Below, piece by piece: positions 60,503-64,000 of a stretch of DNA of 64,000 bases. Source of the DNA: Kaistella haifensis DSM 19056 (GTDB taxonomy: Bacteria > Bacteroidota > Bacteroidia > Flavobacteriales > Weeksellaceae); the NCBI RefSeq assembly GCF_000735695.2, contig NZ_JASZ02000007.1, positions 1 to 64,000 on the forward strand, written 5' to 3'. Under the pieces are notes generated by a model. It was not told the origin of the DNA, ran no database searches, and saw only the letters and a list, made by a program, of their open reading frames with translations. Each line of letters opens with the position of its first letter. Position 1 is the first letter of the stretch. The position numbers and the translations under genes were made by a program.

Positions 60503-62584
60503 CTATTTGTTTTTCTTGAAAAATTCAATTCCACAATTCAGAAAGTTTTTAAAATCTTCTTTCGGCATGTAACCGGAAACCGGGGTGTTGATTACTTTTC
60601 CATCCGGCGAAACCAACACATAATGCGGTTGGGAATTATTGTTGAAATTCACCTGTTGAAACATCGACCATTTGTCGCCGATAGTTTTGATTTTTTTCAT
60701 TTGTCCATTTCCCATATCGATTTTGGTTTGCTCGTTTTCCGGCAGTTCTTCTTTATCATCCACATATAATGAAGCTAAAACCACATCGTTCTGAAGAATC
60801 GGTAAAATATCGGGTTCGCTCCACACAAATTCCTCCATTTTTCGGCAATTTTCGCAACCATAACCTGTGAAATCGATGAGTACAGGTTTGTTTTCTTTTT
60901 TTGCTAATTCAATGGCTTTGAAATAATCATGTTCCGGATGCATTCCCAAAATTCCGTCTTCTTCTTTGTGAAGATAACTTACATTTATCGGAGGCAAAAT
61001 CCCGGAAAGCATTTGCAGCTTTGGTCTTTCGGCAGGAATTAAACCTTGAATTAAATACACTATAAAACCAATCCCTAGTAACCCGAATATTTTTCTGGTT
61101 AATGAGATTTTTTGTTTTTTGTCATCATGTGGGAATTTAATTTTACCAAATAAGTACAATACCAATCCGATAGTAATAAGGATCCAAAGTACGATGAACA
61201 ACTCTCTTTTCAGGAAGAAGGTCTTTGAAACCAAATCTGCTTTCGACAAAAATTTCAATGCCAATCCAAGTTCGATGAATCCTAAAACTACTTTCACGGT
61301 GTTCATCCAACCGCCGGATTTCGGTAAACTCTGCAAAGCCTGCGGGAACAATGCCAAAAGTCCGAAAACGATCGCCCAGCTCAGTCCGAAACCTGCCAAA
61401 GCAAAAGTGAGCAACATCGGAACATTCGCTGAACCGGTCACCGCGCTTCCGAGCAAACTTCCCAAAATAGGTCCGGTACAAGAGAAAGAAACAATCACCA
61501 AAGTGAGCGCCATAAAGAAAATTCCGATGATTCCGCCTGCATCTTCCGCTTTCGAAGATTTATTGGCAATGGAACTCGGTAAAGTGATGTCGTAATATCC
61601 GAAGAAGCTTCCAGCAAAGAAAATGAAAATGATGAAAAAAGCGATATTCAGCCAAACACTGGTTGAAATTTGGTTGAAAATATTCCCCGCGATTCCATCA
61701 ATAATATGGAAAGGCACACTCAACAAAACAAAAATCAGCAGGATGAAAAATCCGTAAATAAAAGCATCGCGCTTGCCTTTCGCTTGATCTTTTGAACCTT
61801 TCGTGAAGAAGGAAACGGTCAGCGGAATCATCGGAAATACGCATGGAGTAAGCAATGCGATGAGCCCACCGAAAAATCCAAGAAGCAAATAAGTCCAGAA
61901 ATTTTCGTTGTTTTCTTGTTTTTCCATTCCGCAATCGGTCAAAGGATTTTGGAAATCTATGGAAGAAACTTTCAACCCTTTTTGTTCCGGAGCAACCGTT
62001 GATGTAGGAGTTGCTACAGCAGTTTGCGTTGCGGTAATTTCTGTTACGGAATCTTTTGCGACAGCGTTTTCAATAGGTGTTTCGGTTTCAACTTTGGTTT
62101 CTGTTACCGTATTTTCCGTTGCTGTTGCCGCGATTTTTTGTTCAAATTCTAAAGTATTTGGAGCCAGGCAAACGCGGTCGTTGCAGGTTTGGTAGGTAAT
62201 TTCTGCAGCAACTGTTGCTGGTTTTGCAGGATTTTTAAGTTTAATTTTTTGCTTAAAAAGCACCAAATCCGAGAAATAAACGATTTGCGCGCCGAACGCT
62301 TCCGAAAATTCGTCGTGTTTTTTTCCCACTTCTACCACTCCTCCAATCAATTGAATTCCTTCTTTTGAAGAAAGTTTCATTTCGGTAGGAATCCCGGAAT
62401 CCGGCGGTAAATCTTTGGAATATATATGCCAGTTTTTTTCGATGGTTGCGGTAAGAACCGCTTCGTAAACTCCGTTGGGAAGCGGATTGATGTTGTATTT
62501 GAATTTTACAGGATCTTTAATCTGAGCAGAAATTCCCTGAAAAAAGAAAAGAATGATGAGGACGATCCAATTTTTGAATTTCAT
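60503..62584 (-). CDS. dsbD: Thiol:disulfide interchange protein DsbD
   Basis: DsbD carries electrons across the inner membrane to keep periplasmic thiols reduced, for example for cytochrome c maturation. The 693-residue protein has a signal peptide (ending ISAQ), an N-terminal domain (about 25-150) with the Cys pair in CNDRVCLAP, and a Thr/Val-rich linker (about 160-205). The eight-helix membrane core begins near 230 (LLTPCVFPMIPLTVSFF and SCTGPILGSLLG hold the core cysteines). The thioredoxin domain has CENC at residues 577-580. All three redox pairs are present. It is 33 bp downstream of tilS on the same strand. Confidence 0.95.
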   Translation of the reverse strand: MKFKNWIVLIILFFFQGISAQIKDPVKFKYNINPLPNGVYEAVLTATIEKNWHIYSKDLPPDSGIPTEMKLSSKEGIQLIGGVVEVGKKHDEFSEAFGAQIVYFSDLVLFKQKIKLKNPAKPATVAAEITYQTCNDRVCLAPNTLEFEQKIAATATENTVTETKVETETPIENAVAKDSVTEITATQTAVATPTSTVAPEQKGLKVSSIDFQNPLTDCGMEKQENNENFWTYLLLGFFGGLIALLTPCVFPMIPLTVSFFTKGSKDQAKGKRDAFIYGFFILLIFVLLSVPFHIIDGIAGNIFNQISTSVWLNIAFFIIFIFFAGSFFGYYDITLPSSIANKSSKAEDAGGIIGIFFMALTLVIVSFSCTGPILGSLLGSAVTGSANVPMLLTFALAGFGLSWAIVFGLLALFPQALQSLPKSGGWMNTVKVVLGFIELGLALKFLSKADLVSKTFFLKRELFIVLWILITIGLVLYLFGKIKFPHDDKKQKISLTRKIFGLLGIGFIVYLIQGLIPAERPKLQMLSGILPPINVSYLHKEEDGILGMHPEHDYFKAIELAKKENKPVLIDFTGYGCENCRKMEEFVWSEPDILPILQNDVVLASLYVDDKEELPENEQTKIDMGNGQMKKIKTIGDKWSMFQQVNFNNNSQPHYVLVSPDGKVINTPVSGYMPKEDFKNFLNCGIEFFKKNK

Positions 62585-62617
62585 TTTTACATTTGTTTTA
62601 AACCTCGATAAATAAGG

Positions 62618-63922
62618 TTAAAATTTGATTTTTATTGTACTTTTAGTATCTTGATTAGCGGAAAATCTACGGTCTTGACGATGCGGGAGAATTCCCATTA
62701 CTTCATCATTTCCATTGCACAAAAGCCAGATTTTCTGCCGGGCTAAAATAGGGATTTTTTCATCCTTAAAAAACTTCGAAACGGTCTTTTTGCCTATCAT
62801 CCCGATTGGGAGAATCAAATCGCCACGTTTTTTCTTTCTTAATTTTAAAGGAAAAATCAGCTTTTCTTCATCATAAACCCAATGCGTTTCGTTTTCATTA
62901 ATGATCCATTTTGAAAGAGAAATGTCACGATTATTAATGCTTGAAAGACTTTCTGCGATAATGATTTCTTCTGAATTTTCAGTTGAATTTTGGTTAGAAG
63001 TATTTTCAATAAAAACGAAATTCTCGCGATCGACCAGCAATTGAAATTCTGCGGAATTGAAGGTTTTTCCTTTGTCTGCATTGAAGATTTTTGCAATTTC
63101 TTTTTCATCTTGAAAACCAAATTTCCTCAGGATTTCAAATTTCGTCAGATCGTCTTGTTCCGCAAATTTCGCTTTGTTAAGGTATAAAACATGATCTTTC
63201 TCCGAGACCAGTTCGCGTTCGATTTGCTGAATTTTTTCTTCTACAAATCGTTTGGTTTGGTTGAGAAAATTTAAACTTTTAGCAAAATTCTGTAGAAAAT
63301 TTTCGTTGGTTTCGAAGAGTTTCGGTGCAATTTCATTTCGGATAAAATTCCTTAAATATTCATTCTTTTGATTGGAAACATCTTCCCGAAATTCCAAATT
63401 ATTGGCTTCGGCAAACGCATAAATTTCATCTTTTGTAAAATTCAAAAGTGGTCGTAAAATTTGGTTTTCATTAGCAGGAATTCCACTTAAACCATGAATT
63501 CCAGATGCTTTTGATAGATTAATGAGAAAAGTTTCCAACTGATCGTTGAGGTGATGCGCAGTGACCAAATAATCGAGATTTTCTGTTTTTTGAATTTTTC
63601 TAAAAAAATCATATCGAAGATTTCTTGCCCAATTCTGGATGGAATTTTCGGGCTTTTGATCTTTGTCGCTTACTTCATAAAGATGAAACGGAATGTTGTT
63701 TTCCGAGCAAAAATCCTGCACCAATTGCTGGTCAGCATCGGAGTCTGCTCCTCTTAAATGATAATTTACATGCGCTACTTGCAATTTCAATTCTAAAGAA
63801 TAGAACAGTTGCAAAAGCGCCATCGAATCTGCGCCACCGCTTACCGCAAGCAAAAAATTGCTGCTTTCTGGGTTTTGAAGCAAATTTCGGAGCGCGTGAT
63901 TAAATGTTTCTTTGGTCAGCAA
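62618..63922 (-). CDS. tilS: tRNA(Ile)-lysidine synthetase
   Basis: TilS converts the wobble cytidine of the tRNA-Ile CAU anticodon to lysidine so that it reads AUA. The 434-residue protein has the PP-loop motif SGGADS (residues 28-33), HHLNDQLETFLINLSKASG near 120 (ATP/tRNA region), RPLLNFTKDEI, and FREDVSNQKNEYLRNFIRNEI, the usual motif for tRNA binding. A TilS C-terminal domain (about 355-434) ends the protein. Upstream on the minus strand TATCTTTG (63947-63940) is a likely -7 promoter box. Length is normal, and dsbD follows in the same direction. Confidence 0.94.
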   Translation of the reverse strand: MLTKETFNHALRNLLQNPESSNFLLAVSGGADSMALLQLFYSLELKLQVAHVNYHLRGADSDADQQLVQDFCSENNIPFHLYEVSDKDQKPENSIQNWARNLRYDFFRKIQKTENLDYLVTAHHLNDQLETFLINLSKASGIHGLSGIPANENQILRPLLNFTKDEIYAFAEANNLEFREDVSNQKNEYLRNFIRNEIAPKLFETNENFLQNFAKSLNFLNQTKRFVEEKIQQIERELVSEKDHVLYLNKAKFAEQDDLTKFEILRKFGFQDEKEIAKIFNADKGKTFNSAEFQLLVDRENFVFIENTSNQNSTENSEEIIIAESLSSINNRDISLSKWIINENETHWVYDEEKLIFPLKLRKKKRGDLILPIGMIGKKTVSKFFKDEKIPILARQKIWLLCNGNDEVMGILPHRQDRRFSANQDTKSTIKIKF

Positions 63923-64000
63923 TTTTAAGAATTATTTGGCAAAGATAATTCTTCTGTTTCAATCGATTTCTCTATTTTTGGCTTAAATAAATCTATTTTT

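Noticed and set aside
61119-61595. 158-residue plus-strand frame inside dsbD
   Set aside because: It is the shadow of the dsbD membrane core; the minus-strand protein is clearly the real one.

Overview
The window looks like a chromosome segment of a flavobacterium in the family Weeksellaceae (Chryseobacterium/Kaistella/Elizabethkingia side). This rests on low G+C, three SusC/SusD pairs, a hybrid two-component regulator, bacillithiol synthesis (bshC), a GYDIA-type GHMP kinase, a Porin_10 protein, a tmRNA without an encoded CCA end, and promoters of the Bacteroidetes type (TTTG, 19-21 nt, TAnnTTTG). The genus is inference.

Layout. 1-1703 (minus strand): the end of an IS982-type insertion sequence has cut into a two-gene operon of polytopic membrane proteins. 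1809-6726: the rimP-nusA-infB translation/transcription operon, with a terminator-like hairpin in its leader. 6877-16030: two tandem SusC/SusD operons that share an almost identical promoter carrying a palindrome (ATGTTAA-N6-TTAACAT); the second SusC gene has lost its ATG. 16049-25229: housekeeping genes (porin, bshC, LysM lipoprotein-like protein, fabD, GHMP kinase, pckA). 25795-40734: a complete fructan utilization locus: hybrid sensor with a periplasmic sugar-binding domain, MFS sugar porter, exported GH32, SusC, SusD, a DUF4960-type lipoprotein, a second lipoprotein GH32 and a PfkB fructokinase. The order of functions parallels the levan locus of Bacteroides thetaiotaomicron (BT1754-BT1765). 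40842-42299: an orphan AAA/DUF4143 ATPase.

42647-55785 is a 13.1-kb integrative mobilizable element inserted in the 3' end of ssrA (tmRNA, minus strand, 55772-56168). A 15-bp direct repeat of the tmRNA 3' end marks both ends, and each copy has its own minus-strand terminator beside it. The element carries a tyrosine integrase, an unknown gene, an excisionase-like HTH protein, an SF3-type helicase, an iteron-like array, a Toprim primase, a candidate oriT and a MobV-type relaxase; no type IV secretion genes are present, so it would need a helper. Its cargo is a peptide-export module: a 60-residue double-glycine peptide with two cysteines, a VKOR-thioredoxin fusion that could make its disulfide, a C39-peptidase ABC exporter and an unusually small HlyD-type adaptor. 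It also carries a secreted protein that is a relative of two host genes just beyond the attachment site.

56225-64000: a GC-rich, highly structured intergenic element; the two host homologues of that cargo protein; a SIMPL protein; a GNAT and a PspC protein; a lipoprotein gene broken by two compensating indels; dsbD and tilS. The most novel content is the disulfide-peptide cargo module, the structured GC-rich element, the shared SusC operators and the ssrA element's end architecture.
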